Assembly (NCBI GenBank): GCA_000727475.1
Contig: KL647320.1
Coordinates: forward strand, 124,001-188,000
Source: Sarcocystis neurona
Lineage: Eukaryota; Apicomplexa; Conoidasida; Eucoccidiorida; Sarcocystidae
DNA: 64,000 bases
Direction: 5' to 3'
Shown: in pieces, positions 1-12,596 of the stretch
How positions within the stretch are numbered: position 1 is the first letter of the stretch
Layout: the number at the start of each line of letters is the position of its first letter
Translations under genes and position numbers: made by a program
The notes under the pieces: model-generated
Database searches by the model: none
Seen by the model: the letters and a program-made list of their open reading frames with translations, nothing else
What the model was told of the DNA's origin: nothing

Positions 1-749
1 GAGGACGTTGGCACGTACTACTGCGCAGTGGTAGTGTGTGGGAGAACTCGATAATACTGGGCGATAGTTTTCTGCTTTCGTTTGCTGCTGGGAAGACGCG
101 CGACAAAACGACCGTTGCTGCTGTTGCTGCTGCTGCTTCCTCTCGACGCGAAGAACTTGCCGCAGTCCAGAGAGAAGACCACAGAGAGCACAGAGAAGAG
201 AAAAGAAAGAAGGCGCAGAAAGAAAGAAAAAGAAGGAAGGGAAAGGAGCGACACGTCAGCAGATAAAGAGACTCAAGGACGCAGCAGCAAAGTGGAGGGG
301 AGCGCATTTCTTCGACGGGTTTTGAGATGTAACGATGGGTTTATGCGCGGTAGTATGTGTGCTCGTAGGTGTTTTCAGAAAGAAAAATGAAGAGAGGGGC
401 ACTGTGTGGGGAACTCGTCTTTGCGGTGTACAGACACCGCGCGAAAAATTGTCTCCTGTTGCGTGGGTTTATGCGCGGTAGTATGTATGTGTGTGGGTGT
501 TTTCAGAAAGAAAAATGAAGAAAGAGAGGGGCACTGTGTGGGGAATTCGTCTTTGCGGTGTACAGACACCGCGCGAAAAATTGTCTCCTGTTGCGTCTTC
601 CTCTGTCTGCATGTGTCGGCTTCTTCTCTGTATGTGTGTAGTACAGTCCGTCATCCTGCTGCAGCCTTCTCCTCCTGACTTCTTCCTGCTTCTTCTAGAT
701 ACGTCTATTACCGTGACTGCCAAGGTTTTCTTTTGTTTGCTTCCTGCAG
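1..749 (+). other. Left-edge intron of RPN2
   Basis: No conserved Rpn2 block can be read here in any frame, and the first exon needs one base from an upstream exon, so this is taken as intron. Positions 100-260 hold a CTG tract and a purine-rich GAAAGA tract. The tail 598-749 is pyrimidine-rich and ends in a good acceptor. Confidence 0.6.
337..596. repeat. Imperfect tandem duplication, two units of ~130 bp
   Basis: Units 337-464 and 465-596 both begin GGGTTTATGCGCGG and end CTCCTGTTGCGT. They differ by small indels and a few substitutions. Each contains the hairpin GCGGTGTACAGACACCGC. Confidence 0.9.
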
Positions 750-1156
750 AGCAGCAAGCCTTTCAACAGAACTTACTCGCCCACCCGTTGCTGCAAGTCG
801 AAGAAGAAACCCCAGATACTGCTGCTGCTGCTGCCCTTGCAACATCTGCGCTGCCGTTGCTGCAGCAACAGCAGCAGGCAGAGCAGCGCGGAGGAGGAGG
901 AGGAAGAAGCAGCGGCAGCAGAGAAGGAGAAGCAGCAGGTGCTGCTGCTGGGGAGTCCGCGAGACGCCCGCAGCAGGAGGAGGAACAGCAGCAGCAGAAG
1001 ACCACGCAAGAAGAGCCGGAGAATGAAGCGAAGGAGGAGGAGAAGGACGAGGAAAAGAAGCCGAAAGACGGAGAAAAGCAAAAGGGAGGTGCAGGAAAGA
1101 AGCAGCGGTCTCTGCAGAAATTGCAGCGTCTACAAAAAATGAGAACGCGACGTAAA
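750..1156 (+). CDS. RPN2: RPN2 exon 1 of window (internal exon of the gene)
   Basis: It opens after TTCCTGCAG and closes before GTAAGC. The first two bases complete a codon from an exon outside the window. It starts with QQAFQQNLL, matching the end of the PSMD1 N-terminal helical domain, and then becomes a 120-residue low-complexity stretch rich in Ala, Gln, Gly, Glu and Lys. That stretch occupies the place of the variable acidic linker seen in animal PSMD1. Confidence 0.8.
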
Positions 1157-4100
1157 GTAAGCGAGCGCCAGCAGCAGCAGCAGCAACTCCGCCAGTGCGG
1201 TGCGCATGCGCGCGTCCTCTCCCATCACAGGCCCTGTACGACTTTTCCTCTCCTTTGCTCGCACCATACATTTCTTCTCTTCTTCTTCCCATTATTTCTG
1301 TCCCTCCTTTTCCTTCAACTTTTCCCCCCCCTTCCATCTACTTCCCCTCCTCTTCCTGCTGCTGTTCCTGCTCTTCCTTCTGCTGTTCCTCCTCTTCTTG
1401 CTGTCCTTCCGCCCCTCCATTTCTGCTCCTCCTCCTGCTGTTTCTGCTCCTCTTCCGTCTGTTTTCCTTCGTGGTCTTCTTCTTTTCTTCGCCTTCAACA
1501 AGTAGGTGGTGGGGAGGGCGTCCACATATAAGGACGTACATGCATGCGTATCTCTGGATTGGTGGGTAAGAGTGCTGCAGCTTTTGCTGCTCGCACAACT
1601 TTTTCTTCTTCGTCCGCTGTTCGATTCTTTTGCAAAGTGTCGTTGTCTCTCCTCGTCACGTGAAATAGACAGAGGAGAGGTGACGAGGACAGAGAAAGTC
1701 GACGACTTGCTGCAGCAGGGAAGTCGACTGGGAAAAGGAAAAGGGAAAGCGAGAGAAGAACAGACAAGAAGAGGAAAAGAAAGAGGGGAAGAAAAAAGAG
1801 AAAGCGCGGAGGTGGTTGCTGCAAGGGAAGTCGAGCCGGAAAACCTCGCCTTCATCTCTTAAACTCCCGCAGCAGCTGTCTGCAGTTCCTCTCTCTTCCG
1901 ACAGCAGCAGCTGCTCCTCATTGCCCGTCTGTCTCCGTCTCTCTGTGTCTCTGCGTCTCTGTCGCTGCTGCTGTCGGGAGTGCTGCTGGTGCTGCTGTTC
2001 GTGTCACTGCTTCCGGCGCTGCTGTCTACGAGCTTCTCGGCATGTGGCACCTGCTGCCGCTGTTGCTGCTGCTTTTCCCCGTCAATCAGCTGCTGCTGCG
2101 GAAATACAAGTCGCGACCCTCCACCTCCGCCTGCGCTGCTGCTGCTCCTCAAACTCTCACGCGGCTGCTGTTGCTGCTCCTGCTCCTCACCTGCTGCTGC
2201 TGCGGCTGCTGCGGTGTTTCTTCACTTCTGCTGCTGCGTGTGCTTCTCGCACTTCCGTCCTGCGCTGCTGTTGCTGCTCATCAGACCGCTCGCCCCTTGC
2301 CGCTGCTGCTGCTGCTTTCCTTTTTCTCCTGCTCCACCTCCTCAGACGCGAGCGGTCCTGCTGCTGCTTCTTTCGCAGATGTCCTCGCCTTTCGCTGCTG
2401 CTGCATTGTTGTGCTTCCTGTTCAGTCCTGCGCTGCTGCCACATGCAGCTGCTGCTGCTGCCACTTCTTGTGCTGCTGTTGACTTTGCTGCTGCTGGTGC
2501 TGGTGGTGCGGCCGCTTCTTTTCCTGCCGTTGGTGCGCGGCTCTTGCTGCGTTGACTTCACTCGTGTTGCTGCTGCTGCTGCACCCGCTTCCTCGTGCGT
2601 CTGGGTCTCCGCTGCTTCCCAGCTTTTCCCTCCTGCTGCTGTGGGGTGTGACACTGCTGCTGCTGCTGCTGTGGGATGTGGCACTGCTGTTGCTACCTAC
2701 AGGTGGAGCTGCTGCGTTACATTTTGAGCGGCGAGGCGCGTACGGCGTTCACCATGCAATTTCTTCAGAGGGAGAATCACACCGATGTTCTGCTTCTCGA
2801 CCTTTTCAAAGTAAAGTTTGTTCTACAAACTGTTTACTTCATCTCTTTGCAGGAAGAGACAAAAAGAGGAAAACAACCGTACTCCTCCTTCTTCCACAAG
2901 TACTGCTGCTGCGACAACTGCAGCAGCTCTGAAAGTGTCGCCGGTTCTGCTCCTGCGCTGCTCCTGCTGCTGCGACTGCCACTGCTGCTGCTGCTACAAC
3001 TTCGCGGAGACGACCGCTGCTGTTACAATGCCGTGTCTCTTGTTGTGCTGCGACTTCTTCTGCTTCAACGGTGCTGCTTCTCCTGCTGCTGCTCTTCTGC
3101 TGCTGCTGCTCTTCTGCTGGTGCGTTTTTCTGCTGCTGTTGCTACTGCTTCTGCGACGCCGTCGCGCATTCTGTCTCTGTCCTGCTTCTTCCGCCACTGC
3201 CCCGCTCGGGGGTTTGCCCTGCTGCTGCCCTGCCGCTGCTCTGCTGCAGCTGTGCTGCTGCTCTCTGCAGTGCATTGTCGCGTCGATTTTTTTGTGGGGT
3301 GTGGCGCTGCTGCTGTGGACAGCGATGCGTCGACGCACGGTCGTCTTTGCTACACCACGGCGTTATTTTGGCGAACATGCTCATGCAAGCAGGTAACTTT
3401 TCTTCTCCCTTCTTTTCTCTATCTTAATCTGTGTGTCTCTCCGCACCTTCCTGTGTAGATCTTCGAATCTACGTACATGTGTCTCTCTCTATATGTGTAT
3501 GTCTGTACATATATATATGCGTGGACGACGAGAAGAGATGTTTCTCTCTGTATTCGAGCAAATCCACATATATGTGTATACACGCAGAGGTGCACGAATC
3601 ACCGTGAACATGAATATACGGATACGTAGTGGAAGATCTCTGGACCTTGATACTTACATATCAATGTGTATGGGGAGGAAACGTCTATACGTGTGGAATG
3701 ATACGTGAACGTTGGCAGTCTCATATATTTATGGCCACCCATGTATATGTATGGGAAGAACATCTGTGTCTACCTCTAGCTCTGCGTGGGTCTGAATCTG
3801 TGAATATATATATATGTATGTATGTGGATATATAAGTGTCTCTATATGTGTAGGTATATATGTATCTATATATGACAGTGCTTGGTGGTTTGAACATGTG
3901 TGCATGTGTGTGTGTGTGTGTGTAGGTGCATCTGCTGTGTGCCTATATATAGAGATATATGCGTGTATATATATGTGTATATGTTGGAGGGGAGGGGGGA
4001 AGAGGAGAAGAAGAAGGCGTCTTTTTGTGTTGTTTCCGTTTATATCTCTTTTGCTGTCCTTGTCTCTATTCCTACCAAGTGAACGACGCTCATATAAATA

Positions 4101-7100
4101 TCTACATATATGTTATTTACATACGCACGGGAGTGTCTATATTTATTGGTGTATATATATGTCTTGTGTGTAGGTGTGTGAAGGTGTGTAAATCTGCACG
4201 AGTCCCTTCTGTTTACATGTGTCTAGACATGCGTATATATATAGGTGAATGCATGCGTGTATATATATACGTGAGTGCTGTACTTATAGACGTATATATG
4301 CATGTGTATGGGTGCAACAACATATGTAGAGAACTGAAGAGATACACACAGACAGAGAGGAAGACACACACACACACACAGAGACAGAGAGAACTTCGTC
4401 GCCTTCTCTTCATCTTCTTCTCTTCCGCTCTTCCTTCACATATATATGAGTACTCCTCTATTTATATATGCGCTCATATGCATATATATGTATATACGCA
4501 TGTGTATTCACACGTTGGTGTAGGTGCATGCAGTATAGACACATGTAACACGGTGAAAACAGAGAAATCAAAAGAGAAACGTCGTCGCCTCTTCTCCTTC
4601 TCCTCTCCGTACATAATATATATGTATAGACATACACACTACATACACACGTATATATAGAGATCGATGAGTGCCCATAATATAGAGGTGTTTGTATATA
4701 TGGATATGTGTAGAGAAGATCCACGCCTTGTTGTTGTCTTGGGGTGAAGAAGAGACTGCCTCTTCGAAGTATTTTTTCTCCCGAAAACTCACCACAAACT
4801 TCTCTCTCCCCTCTCTATGTCTGTGTCTGTATGTGTGTCTCCATCCCCCTGTCTCCCTGTCTCCGTCTCCCCCCCTGTCCCCTCCCCCCTGTCTCCCTGT
4901 CTCTCCTTGTCTCCCTCTATATCCCCGTGTCTCCCCGTCTTCGTCGCCCCCTCTGTCTTCGTCTCCCCCCCTGTCCTCCCCCCCCCTCCGTCTCTGTCCA
5001 CGTTCTCTTCGTGTCTCCCCTTCGCGGTTCGCTGCCTTCCTCGGTCTCGCTGTTTTGTCTTCCTCGCTCGCCCTATATATGCGTGTGTATGTATGTATGT
5101 GTGTTGTATATCTATCAGTTTTTGTATAGATGGGTCAACTTCTCGTATTCGCCCTTTTTCTTCTTCTCCCTTTCACGTCTCTTTCGCCTCTTCTCCTGTC
5201 CTCTTCCCCGTCTCTCCGTCTCGCTTCTTGCTGTTCGGTTTTGTGTCTTTTTTCTCTGCGTCTCTCTGTCTCGCCCGTCTCTTCCTTTCTTCCCGTTCTT
5301 CCCATCCTTCGTCGTCCCTTCCTTTGCTGCTGTCTGTGTGTCTCTGTGTGCCTTTTCCTCTATTCACACCAGCCAGTTTTGTCGCGAGACAGGCGCCGGG
5401 TTCTTTTCTACCACCCCTCCATGCATCATCCACCGATCCACCGTCCGAACATATATGTGTATGTGTATGATGGGGACCTCTTTCTGTCCCTTTTGAGAGA
5501 GGAACCCTTCGCTGCGTTCTTTTTGAAAAGTGCGGGAAATACGTTGTCAACTCGCTGGATTGTTTCTGCTTCGTCTCTTTCCCCCCAGGCACTTCCTGCG
5601 ACGCGTTCCTGCGATGCAACTTAGACTGGATGGCCCGCGCAAGCAACTGGGCAAGATTCTCTGCAACTGCAACCCTTGGCGTCATTCACAAAGTAAAGTT
5701 CTTTTGATTTCCCTTCTTATTCTGCTGTCCTTGTTCTGCTGTTCGCTTCTCTTTCTTCTGTCCTCTGTCATCATCTTCGACCAACTAACCGGACAACGTT
5801 CTTGGCAACTATATCTCCATATACGTAGACAATCATATCGATGCCCATACATACATATATATATATGTCCTCCTTATGTCTTTTCTTCTTCTTCTTCCTT
5901 TCCCAGGTCTCCTTTTCTGTCCGTCGTCTCCTTTTATTTGCCCCTCCCTTTCCATCTCCTTCCCATGCACTTTCTCTCCGTGTCTCCGTCTCCTTTCCCT
6001 TGGCGTCTCTTCTCCTGCCTCGTCTCTTCCTGCCATTTCTTTGCTGCTCTCCTCCTCTTCTTCTCTGGTCCTCATGGGCCGGTCGCCCTCCTTCTTCTTC
6101 GTTTTCCTTCCCGCTGCTCCGCCTTCCCCCCTTTCACCGTCCTTTCTTTTCCCCTTCCCGTTCTTCCTGTCTCGCCCTGCCGCGTGGTTTTCCATTTCCG
6201 GTGCTCGACCTCTGCAACTTCGTCTCTTTTTCGTCTCCCCGTGTCTCCTCCTGCTCCTTGCCCACCCGTCTCCCCCTCTTAGTCTCCCCCTGTGTGTCTG
6301 GTCTTCCCGTATATTATCTGCACAGGGACACGTTCGCGAGGGCATGACACTCCTGCGGTCCTACCTGCCAAGCAGCAGCAGCAACGCATCTTCCTCCTCT
6401 GCAGCAGGAGGGGGAGGAGGAGGTTCGCCCTACAGCGAAGGAGGCGCGTACTATGCCCTGGGGTTAATCAACGCGAATCAGCCGGCGTCTGCTGCTGCGC
6501 GGGACTACCTGCTGCAGCAGCTGGCCACCACCAGTACGACGTGCGAAGCGCGGCAGCAGGGTTGCTGTCTCGGGCTTGGCCTCGTTTGCATGGGCAAACA
6601 CGAAGATACGGGTAAGGAAAGGCAGTTTTGAAAGGAAGGAAAAGTCATTTTCTGCTGCGGTGATGCTCCGTCTTCTCCGCAGACCTTTCTTCTTGTTCTT
6701 CTTTCTTCGTCTCGTCCTGCTCCTCCGCCGTCGTGTCCTTTTCCTCCTCCTCTTCTCTTCTCATTTCCCCTTGGTGATGTCCTCTTCTTCTGTCTTCCGC
6801 AGTGCTCTCTGTGTGTTGGGAAGTGCTGCTGCTTCTCCCCTTCCGGCTGCGCTGCTTTGCTCCTCCTGCTCCACCTGCTGCCGCTGAAGAAATCTGTGAA
6901 CCGCTATACACTTCGTCCGCATCCTCTTCTATCTCCTGGTGCTGCTGCGCCTCGCCGGCTGCTGCTGCGCCTCGCCGGCTGCTGCTGCGCCTCGCCGGCT
7001 GCTGCTGCGCCTCACCAGCTGCTGTTGCTGCTCTCGCTGTATGTACACATGTGTGTGTGTGTGTGTGCTGGCGTTCTCTTGCTGCTGTCTGCTGCTTCCG

Positions 7101-10100
7101 TTTCTTCTGCTGCTGCTGGGCTTCTCTCTTGCTGCTGCTGCCGCTGCTGCTGCCGCTGCTGCTGCTGCGTTTCTTCTGCTGCTGCTTTTCCTGCTGCATG
7201 TGTGCTGCTGTTTACTTTTCTCCTGCTGTTGGTGTGCAGAAGTGTGGGAGGCCCTGAAGTCCGTTTTATTCCTCGATAGCGCAGTGCCAGGGGAAGCAGC
7301 AGCCCTGGCGGTGGGTTTGTTGCTGCTGGGCAGCAGCAGCTCCGTCGCAGTTGGCGAACTGCTGGCCTACGCACAGGACACACAACACGAGAAAATAACC
7401 CGGGCGTGCGGCATCGCAATCGCCTTGCTGATGTTCAAGAAGGAAGAAGAGGTAAGGGCAATGCCAAGAAAAAAAAGCGAGGCGCTCAAAAGGAGGAGAA
7501 CAGCAGAGGGAGAAGGGCGGTCCGAGCAAAGGAAGTCCGAAGAAGAAGGACGTAGACAAAAACAAATGTTAGAAGATTTAAAAGGCAAAGTGGCCATTTA
7601 TATCTACGAAGAGAATATAAAGGGAGACACAAACATACGTACATACACGTCGAAAAGGTGTACGAAGACCAGGAGAGGACACGTCTACAGCAACGTATAG
7701 ACATATCCACCACCGTCATACATAAAGGCGTCTCTACATACATATATATATATATGTATATATATAATATATATATATATATATGTATGTATGTGTGTGA
7801 TTCTTTGTCTCTATCCGCCATAGACTTGTTGTCTTTCTCGTCTTGTGTGTATATATATAAATATATATACATGAGTATAGATGTATATACCTACATATAT
7901 ATGTGTATACATATATATATAATTGTATATGTGTGTAGGCGAGTCCGGTTGTATATATATATGATTTTGTTCATATATTCTTGTGCTGCTGTCTGTCTAC
8001 TTGCTTTCCTTTCAGTTAGAGAGAAGTGCATCGGGGGGGGGGGGAGTTCTGCTCAACACAACACACGAGAGCCACCCCGGGATCAATAAATATTCACTCC
8101 TAAGTATACGTGTGTTCATGAGTAAATGTATGTAGGCATAATAAATAATATATTCATGCGTATATGTATGTATGGATAAAATATATATAAATATATGTGT
8201 GTGCATACGTTTTTGTTTGTGTGAAGGTGGCGTGTGTGTTGTACAAGAGGGGGATGTTTTTCTCCGGACGTGTGTGTGTGTGTGTGGCAAAAAGGGACTT
8301 TCTTTGAAAAAAAAGAAGAAGAAGATATTTGGATGATTGTTCGCCAGGAGACGAGCGCGTTCGTAGAAGAAAAGCCGGGAATTTTCTTCGCTGGAAGATA
8401 AGCAGCTGCGGCAGCAGAGAAGAACGGGTGTGTGTGTGTGTGTGTGAGTGTGCGCAGTATGTCTCTCTGCAGAGGCGGAGAAGAGTCTTCGGCGGGAACG
8501 TATACACACATATATCGATGATGGAATATCTGTCTACCTAAACACATATATCTGTGTGTATTTATACTTACTTAAAGACATATTCATATATATATGTTTT
8601 AGGTAAAGAAGATAGGTACTCGGGTCAACACAACCGACGTGCTTGTCCAGGAGGAGAAAAGTACACATATATTCATGTACTACTTCTCTACACCATGTAT
8701 ATATATTGATATATACACACATATACATATATATATATATAGATGGGGATATGTGTAGATTCCTGTAGATAAGAGATAAAATAGATAATTTGTCTACGAA
8801 AAGAACGTGTGTAAACCAGGGAAAAAAAGAAGCTTCGGAAGTTGATGGGTGTGGATAGATCCGTCTATATGTGTATATGTGTATATGTGTGTGTGTGTGT
8901 GTGTTGTTTTTTTATACCGCGCTGTCTGCCTCTCTGTGTCTGCGTTCGCTTTTTTTCCCCCCCGTCTCCGTGTGTGCGCGTCTCCGTTTTTCTTTGCGAC
9001 CCGATCTCCATTTTTCGTGCTGCCTGCGTGTCTTTTTTTGAGTGGAAGTCTGCTGTGCTGGAGAGTATCTTTTTTGTGGACGTTCTTCGAAGAAACTTCC
9101 CTTCTGAAACTGGAGCCTCTCTTCTTCTTCTCTGGGGAGGGGGAAGGAAGGGGCAGAGGTGGTCCTACCGCTGGGAGAAGAAGCAGCAGCAGCAGGTTCC
9201 TCGTGAAGAAGAGAAAGCCGAGAAGAAGAAGAAGAGGAAACCGCCAGAAAGGGTGGGCAAAGCGAGACGGAAACGAAACACAGAGAGAGACGTCTGTGAA
9301 GAGGCGGGGAAGGGGAGAAGAAGAGGAGACGAGGCGAGACCGGAGACAGGAGGAGGACAGCGGGTTCTCTTCAACGACCGCAGAAGTAGTGATCGGAAGA
9401 GAACAGAAATAGAGAGGGGGCGGAGATGAAAAAAAAGGGAAAGTAGTATGGAGAAGAACAGAAACTGAAGAAGAGGACAAAACATCATGTGTCTCCCCCC
9501 CCTCCTTTCTGTTCGCATGCCGTTTCTTGCTGCTCGAGTGTGTGTGTGTGTGTGTCTCCGTCTCCCTGTATGTGTGTGGGCGAAGTCTTCCGCAGAATCT
9601 TCGACGCTGCACGGCGCGGTGTTCGTCTGCTTCCTGCGTCTCCTCGCCGTGTTTTCTCGGCTGCCTTTCCGGCTGTGTGTGATGGACGTCTTCTCTTCTG
9701 TCTCTCGCGCTGCTGCTGCTGCTGCTCAGAAGATGTGCGTCCCGCGCGGCGATCGGAAGGCCGTCTGCGTCGGTCGCTTCCTCTTGGTGTTCCTTTCTTC
9801 GGCTGCTGCTGCTGCAGCTGCTTTGCTTCTTCGTTTGCTGTTGTGAAATTTCTTGCAGGCGGACGGACTAATAGAGCAGCTCTGCAGAGATGGGGACCCC
9901 CTGATACGCTACGGAGGCATGTACACCATCGCTCTCGCCTACTGCGCCACTGCCAATGTAGGACAATTTGCTGTTCTCCTCTCTTCTTCGTGTCCTTCAC
10001 TTTCGTCGCCCTCTCCTCTTCCTGTTCTCTTCCTTTTTATATATATGTGTGTGTCTATGTATGTGTGCAAGAACAACCTACGCATGTATGTGCGTCCCTT

Positions 10101-12528
10101 GCTCGTCTCTATTTTACACCAGGAAGCCGGGAGACGCACACATGTGTAGGTTGTTCTTCTGTTCTTCCATGTATATATGTAATATGTGTATGTATGTGTG
10201 TTCGTGTGTATGTGTAGTTCTTTGGGGAGAGAACTATTTGTATATGGAAGTGTCGTGCAAAAAATTTTGTAGACGCGCTTGTGGAGGTACGAATGTGGGA
10301 GGAACGCAGAGACCGTCGGCGAGACAGACAGACAGGGAGACGGCGACAGAGCGAAAGAGAGAGACACGATGCTGCTGCTTTGGCGACGGGCTTCACGCTG
10401 CTGCTGCTGCTCTTCTTTAGTGTCTTCCCCCTTTTCCTCCTCTTTGCACGTCTCGACGTCATGCTTCTTCCCGTCGACGCGTGTGCTGCGCCTCGCCGCT
10501 TCTGCTTGCTGTTGCGCTGCTTCTGCTGCTCTGCTGCTGCCGCTGCTGCTGTTGCTGCTACTCTCCGTCGCCCCAATCAATTTATACGGCTGCTCCTGCT
10601 CCAGCTCTCCTCAAAATCGCTGCTGCTGCAGCTGCTGCAGTCTGCCCCGGCGTCTCGTCGGAGTCTGTTGCCGCTGCTGTTGATTTTGCTGCTGCTGCTT
10701 CTTTTTGTGATGCTACCGCTGCTTCTTTCCTCCGTGCTGCTGCTGATTTTTCTGCTGCTTCTTTGCGTTCTCCTGCTGCTGCTGACTTTGCTGCTGCTTC
10801 TTTTTGTGCCCCTGCTGCTGCCTGTTTCGCCACTGTTTCCTTTCTTTCTCCTGGTGTTACTGCTGCAGAGCGGGGCGATTCGTCGGCTGCTGCACGTGTC
10901 GGTATCGGACGTCAGCGACGATGTGCGACGTGCTGCCGTCATTGCCCTCGGCTTCGTTCTCTGCGGAGATAAACAGCAAGTAAACGGCAGCAGCAGCAGT
11001 AACAACACCAACAGCAGCAGCAGCACCAACAGCAGCAGCAGCAGCACCAAGAGCAGCAGCAGCAGCACCACGAGCAGCAGCAACAGCAGTGGCGCCAAGT
11101 ATTCGTCCCGTGCGGGGCTCGGTGCGCGAGTGTGCTGTTCACACGAGCCTTTCGGAGAGTGCGGGTCTCCTTCTGTTTCTTCGTTTCGTCCCCTCTCATT
11201 CTACGCCTTTCTGGCTGACATTTCTTCTTTTTCTTCCTGTTTTCCTTCTTCTTGGGGTGGATGAAGGCAGATGTTGCTCCCTTTCCCTCTCCGTTATCTG
11301 CTGCTCGCCGTTAGCGAAAGGGGAATTTCTCGGGGACCGTCCCTGTATCTGTCTTCCTGTGTGTGCGTGTGTCTCCGTCTCCGTGTCTCCGTCTCCGCCT
11401 CGTGTCTCTGTTTGCTTCCCCTCTGTTTTTTCTCCGGTTCTGCATGTCCCCCTGGCGCGGAGGAAATTTGTCGGGGACCGTCGGTCGGCGTCTGTCTCTG
11501 CATATGTGTGTGTATGTGTCTCTCCTCCGCTGTGCTGCGTCTCTGTTTCGGTTGGTTCCGGGGGTCGCCCTCCCTCGGACGTGGGGGGCTTCGCTTTCCT
11601 CTGCTGCACGGGCTGCTGCGTCAGACTGCTGCTGCTGTTGCACGTGTGCTTTGCTGGCGTGTTTGCTGGCGTGTGCCGCGCAGCTGCCGCCGATGTTGAA
11701 AGTCCTCAGCGGCTCGTTCAATCCGCATGTTCGGTACGGGGCAGCGCTGGCGCTTGGCGTCGCCTTCGCAGGGACAGGAGAGAAGGACGTCGTCGATTTA
11801 CTGCTGCCTCTCGCAAACGATACCACAGATTTCGTTCGCCAAGGTTTGTCTGCTGGCAGCAAAGAAGCCATTTTGCTCCCATCTCCATATACATACGCGT
11901 ATGTGTGCAGTCTCAAAAAAAAGACCCTCCGACACATATTTGTATGTGTGGCCGTGTCTCTGCCTCGGTGTCTCTCTGTTTCTGTATCAAGAGATATATG
12001 TGTCGAGCAGAAAACGAGCAAAACGATGCGCAGGTCTCCATATATAAATACGTGTGTGTATGTACGTGTATATGTGTGGCAGTGTCTCGCTGTCTCTGGA
12101 TATGTGTCTCTCTATCAAGCGAAAGACATATATGTATCGACGCGGAAACGACGAACAAGGCTTCCACATCTATGTACATTTATATGTGTGGTCGACTTTC
12201 TGTGTGTGTGTGTGTGTCAAAAAAAGACATAAAAAACGCCCATATCACATATGTGTCTCCATTTGTATGACAATCTCTCTGTCTACATACATATATGTAT
12301 ATATACATATACATGCGATGGTCTCTCTGTCTATATATGTATGTGAGTGCCTCTGTGTCTATACACATATATGCGTATATATATATATATACATGACAGT
12401 TTCTCTGCCTACATACATATATGTAGATGTACGTATATGTATACGTGGGATGGTCTCTCTCTCTATATATATGTGAGTGTCTCTCTATCCACATACATAA
12501 ATGTATATATATGACAGTCTCTCTGTCC

Positions 12529-12559
<31 letters not shown>

Positions 12560-12565
12560 GGATGG

Positions 12566-12596
<31 letters not shown>

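Noticed and set aside
1..45. First bases translate to EDVGTYYCAV, resembling an immunoglobulin V-region end
   Set aside because: The match is a few residues, has no surrounding domain, and lies in what is best explained as an intron of RPN2.
1816..3458. Long + frames of Leu, Cys and Ala that look like membrane proteins
   Set aside because: They are translations of interrupted CTG repeats in RPN2 introns; similar frames exist at every CTG tract.
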